Shown: piece by piece, positions 12,817-24,015 of the stretch
How positions within the stretch are numbered: position 1 is the stretch's first letter
How the letters are laid out: each line of letters begins with the position of its first letter
Source: Tetrapyrgos nigripes
Lineage: Eukaryota > Basidiomycota > Agaricomycetes > Agaricales > Campanellaceae
Length of the DNA stretch: 64,000 nucleotides
Assembly (NCBI GenBank): GCA_013368315.1
Contig: JAACJM010000104.1
Coordinates: forward strand, 186,001-250,000
Direction: 5' to 3'
Program-made: the position numbers and the translations under genes
The notes under the pieces: generated by a model
Told to the model about the DNA's origin: nothing
Seen by the model: the letters and a program-made list of their open reading frames with translations, nothing else
The model's database searches: none

Positions 12817-13183
12817 TTAGCATGAAAGCTGCCCGCAATTAACGCAACTGGTTCGCCTGCCAAAGTCACAGGTATGTCCATCACTGTTGCACTGGTAAAC
12901 ATCCCCATTGGCACAAGACAAACTGGGAAGCTGATCACCGCAGATTAGACCTGCGGAGAAACCATCACAACGACAGTTGGACGCGACGCATTGTCTCTGT
13001 AATTGAAGTAAGTCTTTGTCTGAAGAAATTGAAAGTTCAGATGCATACAGCATGGAGGTCACCAGCAGGGGCAGGGTTAGACGCAACGGCTATGACGAGA
13101 GTAAGAAGAGTGGCAGTAGTGACGAAAAACTAGGAAACATTCAATAGTGAGTGGAAAGGTGAAGATTTTGAACTCACCTTCAT
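12817..13183 (-). CDS. Small secreted cysteine-rich protein, three exons
   Basis: A six-base first exon (ATGAAG) is followed by a GTGAGT...CCTAG intron. Exon 2 encodes FFVTTATLLTLVIAVAS, giving a textbook signal peptide with the first exon. A second intron (GTATGC to TTACAG) leads in phase 0 to exon 3, which ends at TAA. The mature part has ten Cys, with C...CRCDGF, ICGDQ, SCANGDVYQCN, HTCDFGRRTSCVNCGQLSC. Final length is about 88 residues. A TATAAAAGG box lies about 75 bases upstream. The splice model is mine but both introns keep the frame. It is likely secreted; function unknown. It resembles small effector-like proteins only in general character. Confidence 0.72.
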
Positions 13184-13255
13184 AGTACTGGAGAGTATAT
13201 GAGAGTGGGGGTCTTCAAGGATTGTCGAACTAAAGAGACACTTGGAATCTGAGGC

Positions 13256-13264
13256 CCTTTTATA
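13256..13264 (-). promoter_or_regulatory. TATA box (TATAAAAGG) of the secreted-protein gene
   Basis: TATAAAAGG on the minus strand lies about 75 bases upstream of the start codon at 13183. It is a near-perfect TATA match at a usual distance for a fungal promoter. Confidence 0.6.
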
Positions 13265-13882
13265 CTTTGTAACTGAACCCGACAGTCGGAAAATTTACAT
13301 TCTAGGATTAGCTCTGGCTTGACGTATGAGAGGATAATTGCGTCTATGAACAATTGAAAAACGGAAAAGATATCACTCCAGAACCAAAAACGGTCAAGGC
13401 AAAACAGAAAGGTGCATCAGGAGGCAGTACATAGAATTTCAAGGAGACGAATCTTGTGAAGTTCTCCATGGTGATAATACAGGGTGGCTGCTTTTACGCT
13501 GAATCTGTACCATTAAATCGATCCTAAGGCAATGTTAGTGGCACCAAAGTAATGTTAGTGGCGCATGTTACGCTTCATCTACAACATATGATTGGCCACA
13601 CACAGTTTATGAATGAGAAAGCTTATATGCGAGCTCCATCATGGAGATATACGTCTGACCTTTGGATTATGAACTGTTATTCATGAAAACCGGTGTTTGG
13701 ACCACAATTCTGGTGAGTGAAATTGACAATTAAATTCTACTACTTGCGTGCACATTTGAGACCATCAGATACCTACAGATATACTGCTCTAATGTACTCT
13801 ATTAAATTGGATTCTTGAGGGTTATTACTTCTGATCGGTAGGGCCTGTCAACCCGTCCTCCTAGTTACCACTTGAGAGTTGC

Positions 13883-14134
13883 CTATATGGATACATGTCT
13901 GCCTCCTGGAAGGGAAGTGCTACAAGATTTTGATTGATCATCTTTTTTAATATGACCAATGTCTGAATTTGTTTTACTATAGTAGCTTTGATGCATCACG
14001 CAAGTTCCGAAGTCCAGCCTTTTGAAATATGATCCTATTTGACACATCCTGACTAAAGTAACCATAGCCAAGTGCAGAAAAAACAGAGTAATCAAGCTAG
14101 CACAAAACACGACAGATGCGTTGAGAAGGCGCAT
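13883..14134 (-). CDS. Possible small signal-peptide protein
   Basis: The frame starts MRLLNASVVFCASLITLFFLH, a strongly hydrophobic N-terminus that could be a signal peptide or anchor. It ends after about 83 residues in a Ser/Lys-rich tail. A CATATATAGGG sequence about 100 bases upstream could serve as a TATA box. There is no family resemblance, and an unseen intron is possible. I rate it as a weak candidate gene only. Confidence 0.3.
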   Translation of the reverse strand: MRLLNASVVFCASLITLFFLHLAMVTLVRMCQIGSYFKRLDFGTCVMHQSYYSKTNSDIGHIKKDDQSKSCSTSLPGGRHVSI

Positions 14135-14290
14135 GATGGTTGGAAAGGAGAGAGAACTTCTCAAACGCAACGCACGTCGGATCAAACAGAAACCCATCAG
14201 CTCAAAATTGCCGAGCGATGAACAACATGTAACCCTATATATGAAACCCTACAGCCATCGGATACAATTAGCAAAAAATACTGAGCGTTA

Positions 14291-14716
14291 CTGGGGTAAA
14301 GTGCCATCGCTTCGCGTGGCAAGCTACAAGGCCCTCAGATCGGGAGAGGAAGCAAGGAGGAAGACAAGGCGCACCCTGATGCTGCCTACGCTGCGTGAAC
14401 AACGTCATGATGGTCTCGATTCTCGGCTCTGATTCCATGCCTAGGAAAATTTTGTTTTTTCAAAAATTAGACCTGGTCATCATGTGAGCAAGCGAGAGAA
14501 AGATATCAATGGTCCCATAAATCAGCGGTTTCAGTGTCTGCTTTGCTTACTTAAGTTTTTGACTCAATCCTGCAAGGGTTCAATCCTTTCTTGCATGATT
14601 CCAGATCTATGATCGATGAGCGCTTGCCAAGCGCCAACGAACAGGGGTGGGAGTTTGAACCCGTGGAAAAGTTTTCAAGGTCGACCTAAGTTAACTCAGC
14701 CTAAAGGCCTCGTAAC
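14291..14716 (+). mobile_element. MITE-like element, TTACRAGGCC family, copy B
   Basis: The left side reads GCCATCGCTTCGCGTGGCAA followed by CTACAAGGCC. The right side reads GGTCGACCTAAGTTAACTC and ends GGCCTCGTAAC. These ends match copies at 6082 and 23771, but the interior is longer (about 425 bases). No open frame of interest lies inside. It sits just downstream of the zinc-finger gene that ends at 14918. Confidence 0.5.
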
Positions 14717-14917
14717 CTGCGCCAGACTGTCCATACATACCCGGGCATTCTGAAATAAGATAGCATCTAGGAGATATCTATCAAAAGTTTGAGTTAGGAA
14801 GTATATACTATTATCCCGCAGGTTTTTGCTCTGACCCGTTGAACCCGTCCAGACCCTCGACCCACCTTCACGGGTACAGGTTGGAAATTTTTACCCACAG
14901 GATACCTGTACTATTCC

Positions 14918-17241
14918 CTAGGGGTGTGAAACAGATACCAAAGGTAACTCTGTGATCTTCATTAGCGTACAGACAAAACATCATCAACAAAAAAGAACTT
15001 ACCTTCCTGTGAAAATCTGTATCCTCCGGGTGTTAGCTCACCAGTCTTCATGAGTGCAGCATAGGCATAGACGAGCATGAACATGTGTGTGATTGTCCCA
15101 TTCCTATGACCCCAAGCAAGTCGGGTACACCACCGACCAAAGTCTGTATAGGAGATGAACGAGTCGACATGTTCCCGAATATCAAGAAAATCGAATACTT
15201 TTTTGCGCAAGGTCCGGCAATGAAGGATATAGAAAGGGATTCCACGAAAGATATCTTGGTAGGCGAGCCGTTCTCCACCAGCACAGTTTCTGCCCCACTG
15301 GTCATGGCCAAAACAATCTATTTTTGGCGTCCAGCAACGGAAGCATTCCTTTCCAATGTCCTGCAATAATCGTCCGAAAATGTCATGATAAGTGGAGGAT
15401 TTCCTGGACATTGGTCCATCGCAATCCCCTAGGCAGGTGTGCTTGTTGAGAGATATGTCGTCTGATAGATTGTGGTAAACACAGAGACCGATCTGATCGT
15501 CAACCCACTCCGCAACAAGATTGACGATCTTCACCAAAGCATCCCTTTTCTCCCATTTCCGGGTTGGCAGTTTTATTTCATAGATATATCGAGCCGCTAT
15601 GAGTCGGTAATATGGAATACCCTCATAGATACCTTCTTCCTTGACATGGACGCCTTGGTTGTAAACCTCAACCTCCTCAGCCAGAGGTGGTTTGTTCTGC
15701 CACACGTGGTGGACCTTCTCCTCTGTCTCCTCTGTCTCCTCGTTCCCCCCAGAGACTCCCTCCAAACGGTTTTCTGGAGATATCTGGGAAGAATGTTTTT
15801 CTGCAGGAGTGGGGTGGACGTCGGGTTGAGAGGTATGATGTAGAGAAGGAGTGGAGCTGGAGACTCCCGATTCTGGAGAGCCAAACAGCTCTGAAGGGAT
15901 TCCCCCAGGTGTGGAGAGGACTTTGGACTGAGAGGACATGAAACCCGTACGATGAGAGGTACGATGTAGAGAAGGAGTGGAGCTGGAGACTCCCAATTCT
16001 GGAGAGCCAAACAGCTCTGAAGGGATTCCCCCAGGTGTGGAGAGGACTTCGGACTGAGAGGACATAAAACCTGTAAGACGTTGGGAAGGGTACGGTGTCA
16101 CCGGTGCTGATACAGCCGCTTGCAAGGAAGTGAGTTTTGAAGCTGTAGCTTGACACCCCATTTGAAAAAGAGAAGGTGGATTTTTAGCAGAAGGGTGCGA
16201 GGAAATGGAAGGAGGATTTAGGGAACCTGATGATCCACCATGAACACCAGTATGACAGAGACTGCCAGAGCTCAAAGGGACAGGAGATCCTCGATGGCGA
16301 AGTTCGTTGCAGGACGTTTGCATGTGGGAAGGAGTATAGGGGATTGAGGCGATCTGCTTCAGGGAGCCCACTGATCGACTAGGGCCAGAGGATGGTGGTC
16401 ACATCTCAGTAACGTGAGATGAAGGTGTTGGAGGGTGTTGAGGTTGGAGCAGAGGAGCAGGAGCCTTTGATGGAATGAAAGGGGACGCTAGCCCCATGGA
16501 CAGAGTAGGCGGTGCGGTGTTGGGGACTTTCTTGACTGCAACGCTCGTCACGGGTGTACGGGGTGTCTGAGAAGCTCTACTGCGTGTTGAGCCCTGCATA
16601 TAAAACCAGTCAAACCCAGACCATCAAAATATCGCGAAACGAATATCTACCTCTGGTACCGACCGTCGCAGAGCCTATAGCAATTATCAGTTAGATGTAG
16701 CTACAAACCACATTGCACTCACCTTGACTTCTTGAAGGTGTTGTTGCCCAAGATGCCTCATGAGAACGGGCACAGAGTCAAACTGGGAAAGTGCATTGTT
16801 GGTTTTACATTGGAAGGGGCAGTCATATCCCTGTGCAGTTTTCGTAGAAGTCAACATGGTTTCTAAGAGTCACATATAAGCTAGACTCTTGCTGAAAAGA
16901 AAATACTTTGCTGACCTCCAAAACGAAACTTTAGCTCGCCGACGTGATCCTTCTCCATATGCGACATGGTGTCGGCTTTTGTTGGGAAGTAGATACGACA
17001 TCCCCATATGGGACATCTAGTGAAGGTTAGATCCAACCACGTTGAAATAAGCTAGTACTCACTGAGGTTGCTTATTTTTCGACATCCTCAACAGTGAAGA
17101 GGAGGAAGAGGAGAAGGAGGAGAAGGAGTAAGAGATCTGAAGAGAAAGAGGTTGAGCCGTTCCGCCGTCAACCCAATGGACATGTGCTTTGAAGGAAGCC
17201 ACCCTCTCGGTCGACCCTCCGGAACGTTGTTGCGTCTCCAT
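14918..17241 (-). CDS. Zinc-finger protein sharing N- and C-terminal modules with the recombinase-helicase
   Basis: Exons joined in frame give METQQRSGG..., a Ser-rich stretch, then QCPIWGCRIYFPTKADTMSH with HMEKDH (a C-x4-C-x10-12-H-x4-H finger). A second C2H2-like unit follows: DCPFQCK with MRHLGQQH. A tiny 24-base exon (ALRRSVPE) precedes a Pro/Ser-rich region with two nearly identical 30-residue repeats, SPLHTWG in one reading frame and STPGGIPSELFGSPE in the coding frame. The C-terminal 220 residues hold ECFRCWTPKIDCFGH, NCAGGERLAYQDIFRGIPF and DFGRWCTRL. This matches in pattern the last domain of the gene at 25483-31201 (CYHCWVP, DCPFESS, IPT.I, DFMKW). A last short exon ends at the TAG at 14918-14920. 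The helicase and recombinase parts are absent. The junction near 16380-16400 is uncertain. DNA binding is likely; a regulator or relic of the larger element is inferred. Confidence 0.6.
15840..16080 (-). repeat. Direct 120-base duplication inside the zinc-finger gene
   Basis: Two copies, near 15850-15945 and 15965-16065, differ at a few positions. Both carry GGAGACTCC, CCAAACAGCTCTGAAGGG and GTGGAGAGGACTT. The duplication keeps the reading frame and encodes the repeated STPGGIPSELFGSPE block. It suggests recent slippage or unequal exchange in a low-complexity linker. Confidence 0.7.
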
Positions 17242-18366
17242 TGTACATAACGGTGGTCACAGTTGATTTTCCACTCAATATGGGACGCAGCTTTTGGTGC
17301 GATCTCGGTACCATTACTACACGTTTTTCTCGGTCGGACCTCAAGGCAAACACACTTGACGATCTACCAACAATCTACAATCTACACTTGTATTTTTTCA
17401 TTTGCAAATTCAACACCCTTTCACTTGCCTCCATGTTGACCGTCTGTCATCAGTGCAATGGCTGACAACGGCTAGCGTGGTGAAGATTAGTCTTTTGCAC
17501 TGCACCACAGAATGGACAGTAGTAAAGCTAGTCTCTGTGTATGGGTATGGTGCATCGGAAGAGATATGCAGAGAGTAGCAAAGGGGAACTTGGGTCACTT
17601 CAGAGTGACCTTCCAAGGGCCCAAATTTTCCACAGGATCAAACTTCTGTGCCTGTTTGTTGGCGCTCATCAAGTGCTCATTGACGTGGTTCGCGGCTTCT
17701 TTGGGGCTTCTTTTTTGATATAGATGACGTGAAAGGCCTGCAAGATAATTTTTGACGGTAAGACGCAGTACGTATGTTGGCCTTAGCAGTACCACAATGA
17801 GGATTTCTTTTTTGCCCCAGCTGATATTGCATGTTGCCGTTCATGTTGAGGTTCCAGCAGGTTACAGCACTTTCAGAAAACCTTGTTCGAAGCCAAAAGT
17901 CGAGGAGTGCAAGTAAGCGATGTCTCACCTAAGTAGGCGCCACAGACGTCACCATGCTTAGCAGGATCCGACCAAAGGGAAAAGAGGAAGAACAAGGGAG
18001 AACTACGGGGGCAATACATGAGGATGTAGTTACTCACAGTAGCTTCACCGAGAAGATAGGCAATTGGGGAATATGTATCCTTCTCAAGGAGCAATAGTGC
18101 CCTTACTTTCACGTTTTTCACTGATGTGCGAAAAGACCATGCATGAAAACGGAGTATCCGACTACACAGACTCAGCAAATCTATGTATTCCTGTGACCTA
18201 CTTATGCGAGACATCACTTACTTGGTGGCGCCCATCAGCCTTCGGCTTTGAAAAGACAAGGCAAGGTTTTCCAGAAGAGTTTCGTAAGCTCAACAGGGTC
18301 CAAACTCATGAAGGACTTCCCGTGAAGGACTTCTAGTCAATGCTCAGAGCTCAGAAGTTCACAACC
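17242..18366. other. Divergent intergenic region
   Basis: This stretch separates the minus-strand zinc-finger gene from the plus-strand coiled-coil gene, so both promoters should lie here. No clear TATA is seen for either. A pair of inverted segments at 17909-17945 and 18187-18226 (AAGTAAG.GATGTCTC.C, TAAGTAGG) brackets about 320 bases and may be the ends of a small MITE. Confidence 0.45.
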
Positions 18367-18817
18367 ATGTTGCAGTGGTCTCATTCCGACATTCCCCCAC
18401 TGCCCAATCAAGAACAGTATCAGAGAGAAATTGCTCAGAAGCAGGACAAGAGCTCCAGGGTACACTTCATAGTTGTTTGCTTGACTTGGAACTGCTAAAT
18501 TGCGTCTACAGAAAGAAACTCAACAGGCCTCTATCTCGCTGCCTGAATCGTTTTACGAGGCCCCTGTCATGGAACGTCACTCTATCGACTCTACTTCTAG
18601 TCCTGCTTCAGAGAACAGGGAAATATCGCCAGTGAAGGAGTTGCTAGAGTTCATCAAAGAAAGCGAGAGGCGTAATAGGGAGATGGGAGAGAGACTTGTA
18701 GATATGGTGACGGAGGCTATTCAGAGCCAACGGGAAGCTATTCAGATCCAGCAGGGGACCATCGACAAGCTCCTTGATATACTTCAGACCCTTTGTCAAC
18801 ATCCAACCAGTGACTGA
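18367..18817 (+). CDS. Small coiled-coil protein, two exons
   Basis: Exon 1 (18367-18459) encodes MLQWSHSDIPPLPNQEQYQ and on to KSSR. A 52-base intron (GTACAC...CTACAG) joins in phase 0 to exon 2 (18512-18817), starting KETQQASISLPESFYE. The 132-residue product ends in a long charged helix: LLEFIKESERRNREMGERL, then QREAIQIQQGTIDKLLDIL. Heptad-like spacing suggests a coiled coil for dimerisation. It is divergent from the zinc-finger gene. No family is recognised. Acidic tails of this kind are seen in accessory proteins of fungal DNA transposons, but that link is only a suggestion. Confidence 0.55.
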
Positions 18818-20214
18818 TTCTCTCAAATCAACGTTAGCATAGACTACATATCTCGTTAGCTTGGACTACATATCGTTGCAGCAACACTCAGGGAGACTTG
18901 AAGAAGAAAAGACGATGGAGCTTCCGAGTCAGTGGGAGGTCAAATAACCCCAAATTAGGGTCAGCAGAGCTAGGGTGTGAAACCTTTCCAACGGACTTCG
19001 CCCTTTTCTTCTCAAAGTACTAAAAGTGTCCAATTGTTCTCCAGGATACAAGGCCATAAGTCTGTAGGTCGTCATAAAAGTTAAAAAGTTAAAGAACCAG
19101 GTGCAGTAAGAAAGAGAATGCTAAAAGAGAAGGGACGCGTGCCGGGAACAGGGAGGAATGACAGAAAGAGTGTAAGTGTAAGTTGCTCACCTTGCTTAAC
19201 CTGCATAATTTAGTGTAAGTGTGACTTAGACAGTGTAAGTAGTTTTGATGCAAGAACCTCAAAAGAGTGTAAGTGCAACGGCTCCCGGGGATAAGCGGAG
19301 GCGCATCAAACGTTGATCAAACGTCATCAAGGCGCTCATATCCAAATCGGGAATGTATATTCTTGGGCTCCGCCATGTCCACTGCAATGTCTTTTGCCCT
19401 TGTCTTCTCCCACAGATATCCATTTTGGCAGGCTCTTTGAGGTCTTATCTCGATGGTATAGAGCAATAGACTTTCTCTGAGTCAGCAGTGCCGATCGAGG
19501 ACTATGCGATGTCCTTTTGACCTGTTCTCACGCCCTCCTGGGTGGTGAACAGTATGCACATGGCAACTGGCTCCTCTGTGTAAACGTGCAAATAAAACTG
19601 AAGTATTTAAGTACATACTCGGAATCTTGTCTATGTAGTTTTCATGAATATAATTAATTCCTTCACTCCATAGGCTTCTACTGGTTCTTTTCCTCTCGCG
19701 GCGAGACCCTTCAGCAAGAATATTTTTCTTGTCTACTTCCTTACGGCCAGTAGTCACATTGAATGAGGATAGACAGTTCTCTTCTTTAGTGTTGCCATCA
19801 GCTGTGTCGTTGTCTGTGGATTGTGATGGTGCAGGTAAGAATGTGAAGTCCCTCCAATCACCCCAGTAATGGGCTTCCTCTTGCGTTTCAATGACCGGAG
19901 GCATCCGTGCGTTGTTGTCTGAGTAATCGGGCCTAAATCAGAGGTCACTGAAAGTCCGCATTAAGAAAAATATACACGTGCCAGTATGATGGTGTATGAG
20001 TACTACTTGACAATTGATCATTCAAGTACACGCCAAAATCTACCAGTTGAGATAAGATAAGTGGCTTAACAAAGGCAAAATTACTTATTTGAACATACTG
20101 TTCTCTTGAAGTAATTCAGCTCGAAGCATGCTCAAATCACTGTAAGTTGGATCATAGCTTGAATCTACGACACAAGCAGCATAAACAGGAACACAGGATT
20201 GTTTAATTGTATAA
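18818..20214. other. Region between coiled-coil gene and transposase pseudogene
   Basis: It holds a cluster of GTGTAAGT words (19170-19274) and an open stretch at 19482-19904 (minus). The latter encodes MPPVIETQEEAHYWGDWRDF followed by an acidic, then basic segment (SRRERKRTSRSLW). This could be 3' exons of the transposase gene at 20215-23496 if the last intron was missed, or a separate small gene. No other feature is visible. Confidence 0.4.
19170..19274 (+). repeat. Cluster of GTGTAAGT words, left flank of the transposase gene
   Basis: GTGTAAGT occurs at 19170, 19176, 19213, 19233 and 19267, five times in about 105 bases. The inverse word ACTTACAC is clustered at 24422-24483 beyond the other end of the transposase gene. 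Subterminal repeats in opposite orientation at the two ends are typical transposase-binding sites, so this may mark one end of the element. No exact terminal inverted repeat was resolved. Confidence 0.45.
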
Positions 20215-23200
20215 TTACTTAAGTTTCCATGGCAGCTGAAATTGTATTTGCGACTGGATCATCGAGGTCAATGAATTTTCATGATCTTGCGGCATAGCCT
20301 CAGGCTCATCCTCAAACAATCTGACAGATTCCGAGTTGAAATCGGTCTCTATCATTTTAAATTCTATTGGCACAAACATTAAGGCAATAAATATAAAAGC
20401 GTACCAGGTTCAACATCGAACGATATAAGTTGCATGATCGCTTCCGAGTCGACTTCATTCAAATTTGAAGGATGGGCGGAGACTAAAATATACAAGTAAG
20501 AGACAAAGACTTAAATGCAAATACTAAATCGCACATACCAGGCTCATTTTCAAAAGGTGGCGTAAGTGCTTTACTGTTACTGGAGACTGAAGTGAAATCA
20601 AAATTCAAAAAGATGCGATGGTCAGTGATTGGGAGACTTCCAAAGTCAAAAGAATCAATACCTTCAGCTTCAGGTACCCTGACTCGCCTCCCATTAATTT
20701 TTACCCCCTTTAGATTAGCAAACTCCTTCAAACGATCAATGTCTCGTTTGAGCTCTTGCTGCTGCTTGTAAAGCCCACTCCGTAAAGCAGTTTCTTGCTT
20801 CACTGCTTCAGATAAATCTCTGAACTGTTGTGATTGATCAGTGGTTCGTTCAGTCTGGGTAATGGCTCGAATGGAAGTCAGGATGTTTTCGTGGGCCCTT
20901 TGTCGCTGTAAGGATTCCTGTCTTTTCTCACTGTACTTGTCATACTCGGACTTCATGTCCTGCAAAGCTTCAATCTTCGCATCGCGATTTTGGCGCTTCT
21001 GTGTAGTCCAGAGTCTACGCTGAGACAAAAGTTTCTCTCTATGTGCAGCAGTATTCTGTTGTGATGCTAAAAGTCCAGATGCTTCCATGAGCCGAAATTC
21101 TTCCACTTTTTCGTTGTCGCGTCGCCTTGCCCTTGATTCAGTAAATGAGTATATATAAGCATGTATTGTCATAAACAAAAAAGATCCTTACTCGAGTACA
21201 GCTTCTACCAATGTTTTTTGAATGCCAGTCTCTGCATTTCGAGCTGCATGGGCGCCTTCCACCATATTAGAATTATCGGATGTCAGATCCCATGCTTCAC
21301 CATTCATTTTTGAGAGGTAGCGATTGAATGCGGGCAAGAGCCATGAATGCAATTATTTTTGCGCATACCAATCTGACAAACGGACATTAGGGGTAAGAAT
21401 TTGAACACAGATCAAAGACTAGGAATACAGGCTCACTCTGAAGTGAAGGATCAGAATGATTCTGACAAAATTCATGCCATATTTGAATCTCTTCATCAGT
21501 TTTGAGACCTCGAAAGGATTTAAGACGCTGTATATCATCTTTGGATACTGCTGCTGAGAGCTTGTCGATGTTCCTGGTCAAGCATGCAATAATTAAGTGA
21601 TAAAGAAGAAAACACAATTTTAATGATCAACTTGCCACTCGTAATGAACACCGCACAGTTTGAGAACATGCAAGACGATTTCCGATGGATAATCAGTGCT
21701 AATCCCACTCAATGCTGGATTATTGAGCTTGAGGAGGAAGTCTCCGAGACCCAAAGCCTGTGCAGGTTCACTATCAAGAATAATTGCGAGTATATTACCA
21801 TCAGGCAGGTTGAGAGCTTGGAACTTGAGTGAAGATCCTGTGGTAGATCGGACAGCTTCATCCAACTCAGTAAATAGATTAAAAAAAGCTGTCCTTTCAA
21901 ATGAATTGCAATACAGACTTGTGAGTATGAACCCTACAAAATAAAATAAAACAATTTGAACAATGGTGGAGATCATGGTGGAGATACTTACTGCGGCTGT
22001 ATCAATCGGAATAGGCCACAACTTCCCATTCATTAAACTCCTCAGAGGCAACACGCTTGAATGTCGAACTTTGTGTACAAGGGGAGCGAGACCAGAATGC
22101 ATAGTCACTGCGACCTTTATGTGGCCCCGGCAGATCACTGAGTGAATATAACACTCTGATGCTTCGAGTTTGGAGTCATGCTGCTCAAACTCATACACCA
22201 GTCCTAGTAGGATTAATCAGTCTCTCAGGCTGACAAAGAACAATAAAGAATTAATACCATCCCAGTGTAGGCCCTTCGGAAATCGTTCTGCTTTGACATT
22301 GAGAATCTCCTGCCATATGAGTTGTTTATCAATAAATACGGGACTGCCTTGCGTAAGGGAGACTCCATCCTCTTCCACAATATTGGATGTTGTTTTGGCT
22401 AAAGAAAAACTGATAAGTTTGATAGACAGTGATTAGAAGCAGAGTGGAGAATTCACCATTCAAGAGACACCCTGGAGTCAAACCTACCACTCCTGCAGCA
22501 TTGATCATACACTGAATTCGGAGACGATCATCTTGCCCAGGCTTGATGTTCAGATGTACCAGGTGATTGTGAGCGTTCCGTAAAAGCACAAAAGCAAACC
22601 GAGTGCTATTATCAGCCGGAATGAACATGATCATTCTAGTGGGACATGGCCTTGGATTCATGTGTCCCTTCTGAGAGAAACCATCGACGACATGAGAAAA
22701 AGCTAGAGTCAATGAATAAATATTTTATTGAGATCAAGCAATACAATGTTCAATACTACTTACGACAGGAAGCTGCACGATGCTTTGGATGATTCACATT
22801 GCTACATTTGCCCTCCAAGACATCCACATCCGAACACGTTAATTTGCCACCACTCTGCACCATTCCCATAAACACATGAGGATCGATTTCAGAAGGAATC
22901 GGGAGCCACAGATGGTCGTAGTATTGCTTCTTGGACCATTTGTTACAGCCAATAAAGTACTCTGTCTCTTGTGTGCGAGCCTTGCCTTTGCTATCATTAC
23001 TGAGCTTCTGCGTGGCAGTACTTCAGTAATGAATTTTGATGCAAATAAAGCACATACAGCTTTCACCATGTGTACCTCAGCTTCGCCATCACATGAATCC
23101 AGCTTACATTTTGTAACCTTGACACGATTGTAAAATCTGCCAGTGGAACAACATCTCAAGAATTGTAGATATGTCAACGCACCTGACGTATTGAGCAGTG

Positions 23201-23496
23201 ACTGAATGAGCCTCAGCCTCTCATAAGTCCAGCTCCTTGCTCCAAATCTCCTGAGCCTGCGATCCCCGGGCGTGAGGGCAGACGTCTCCATGTAGCCCAT
23301 TGGCTGAACATCGTACTGCTCAACCAGGAATCCATGTTTTCAACATTAAAGAAGTCATCAAATGCAAGGTTTGGTGTCAAAAACTACGAAACCAAATTAA
23401 TATTGACTGTTTCCAAAGATTAAGTGAGCAGTAAGTAACACGTACAAAGTTTCTACACTCTTGGAGATCCTTCATCGAGGCATCCTCCATCAACAT
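20215..23496 (-). pseudogene. MULE-like transposase gene with two in-frame stops
   Basis: The gene starts MLMEDASMKDLQECRNF and uses short introns. It carries CKLDSCDGEAE, YFIGCNKWSKKQYYDHLWLP, then a C..H.H block (CPTRMIMF, LLRNAHNHLVHLNIKPGQDD) like the WRKY/GCM1-FLYWCH zinc fingers of MULE transposases. Next come STFKRVASEEFNEWEVVAYS and IILDSEPAQALGLGDFLLK (DDE-type core), then WLLPAFNRYLSKMNGEAWD and a 130-residue coiled coil (EKVEEFRLMEASG to LKRDIDRLKEF). Its GVKINGRRVRVP tail and acidic end stop at 20217. A TGA at 22002-22004 and a TAA at 21353-21355 interrupt exons that otherwise read well. The frame also shifts near the expected first catalytic Asp (about 22060) and possibly near 23330. 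It is therefore inactive. The family call is from motif recall. Confidence 0.65.
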
Positions 23497-23770
23497 CTGC
23501 TAGTGCCTGACTCTGGTCCCGGGATTGGTACTCTTGAACAAGATCAGCCCCATCCCTGGAGATCCAGTCAGTGTATTTGTTGATGGAAAGAAAGTGAGGA
23601 TTGTCCTTTGCAGAAAGATTTGAGTGGAAAACCTGGAAGAGTTACAATCAGTATATTGATAGTATGAGCAAATATGGCTCACAGATGCCCTATATCTTTT
23701 GACGAATGACAGAGGAAGTTCTGAGAGGTCCATTCTTCGAAGCTTAACAGACAGGTGGCTGAGTTCAGAC

Positions 23771-24015
23771 TGGGGCAAAGGGCCATCGCTTCGCGTGGCA
23801 AATTACGAGGCCCTTTCACGTAGTCCAACTCGGGTTATGCAGAAGAGAGGGCGTTAAGCAGACCGATTTGGCACGCTAGCATGACCTTGTCCTGGTCCAG
23901 ACCGAGTCTGGACATTCCGGTTGTCGGCAAGAGCAAAGACCGGTGGGATTTTGAGGTCGTGGTAAAATTTTTGAGGTCGACATAAGTTAACTCGGCCTTT
24001 AAGAGACCTCGTAAC
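23771..24015 (+). mobile_element. MITE-like element, TTACRAGGCC family, copy C
   Basis: The copy begins GGGCAAAGGGCCATCGCTTCG, continues to TTACGAGGCCC, and ends GGTCGACATAAGTTAACTC then ACCTCGTAACG. It lies between the 5' end of the transposase gene and the right-hand GTGTAAGT cluster, so it is probably nested in that element. No coding content. Confidence 0.5.

Noticed and set aside
14570..14595. tRNA B-box-like GGGTTCAATCC
   Set aside because: There is no matching A box, no acceptor stem and no anticodon arm at the right distance.
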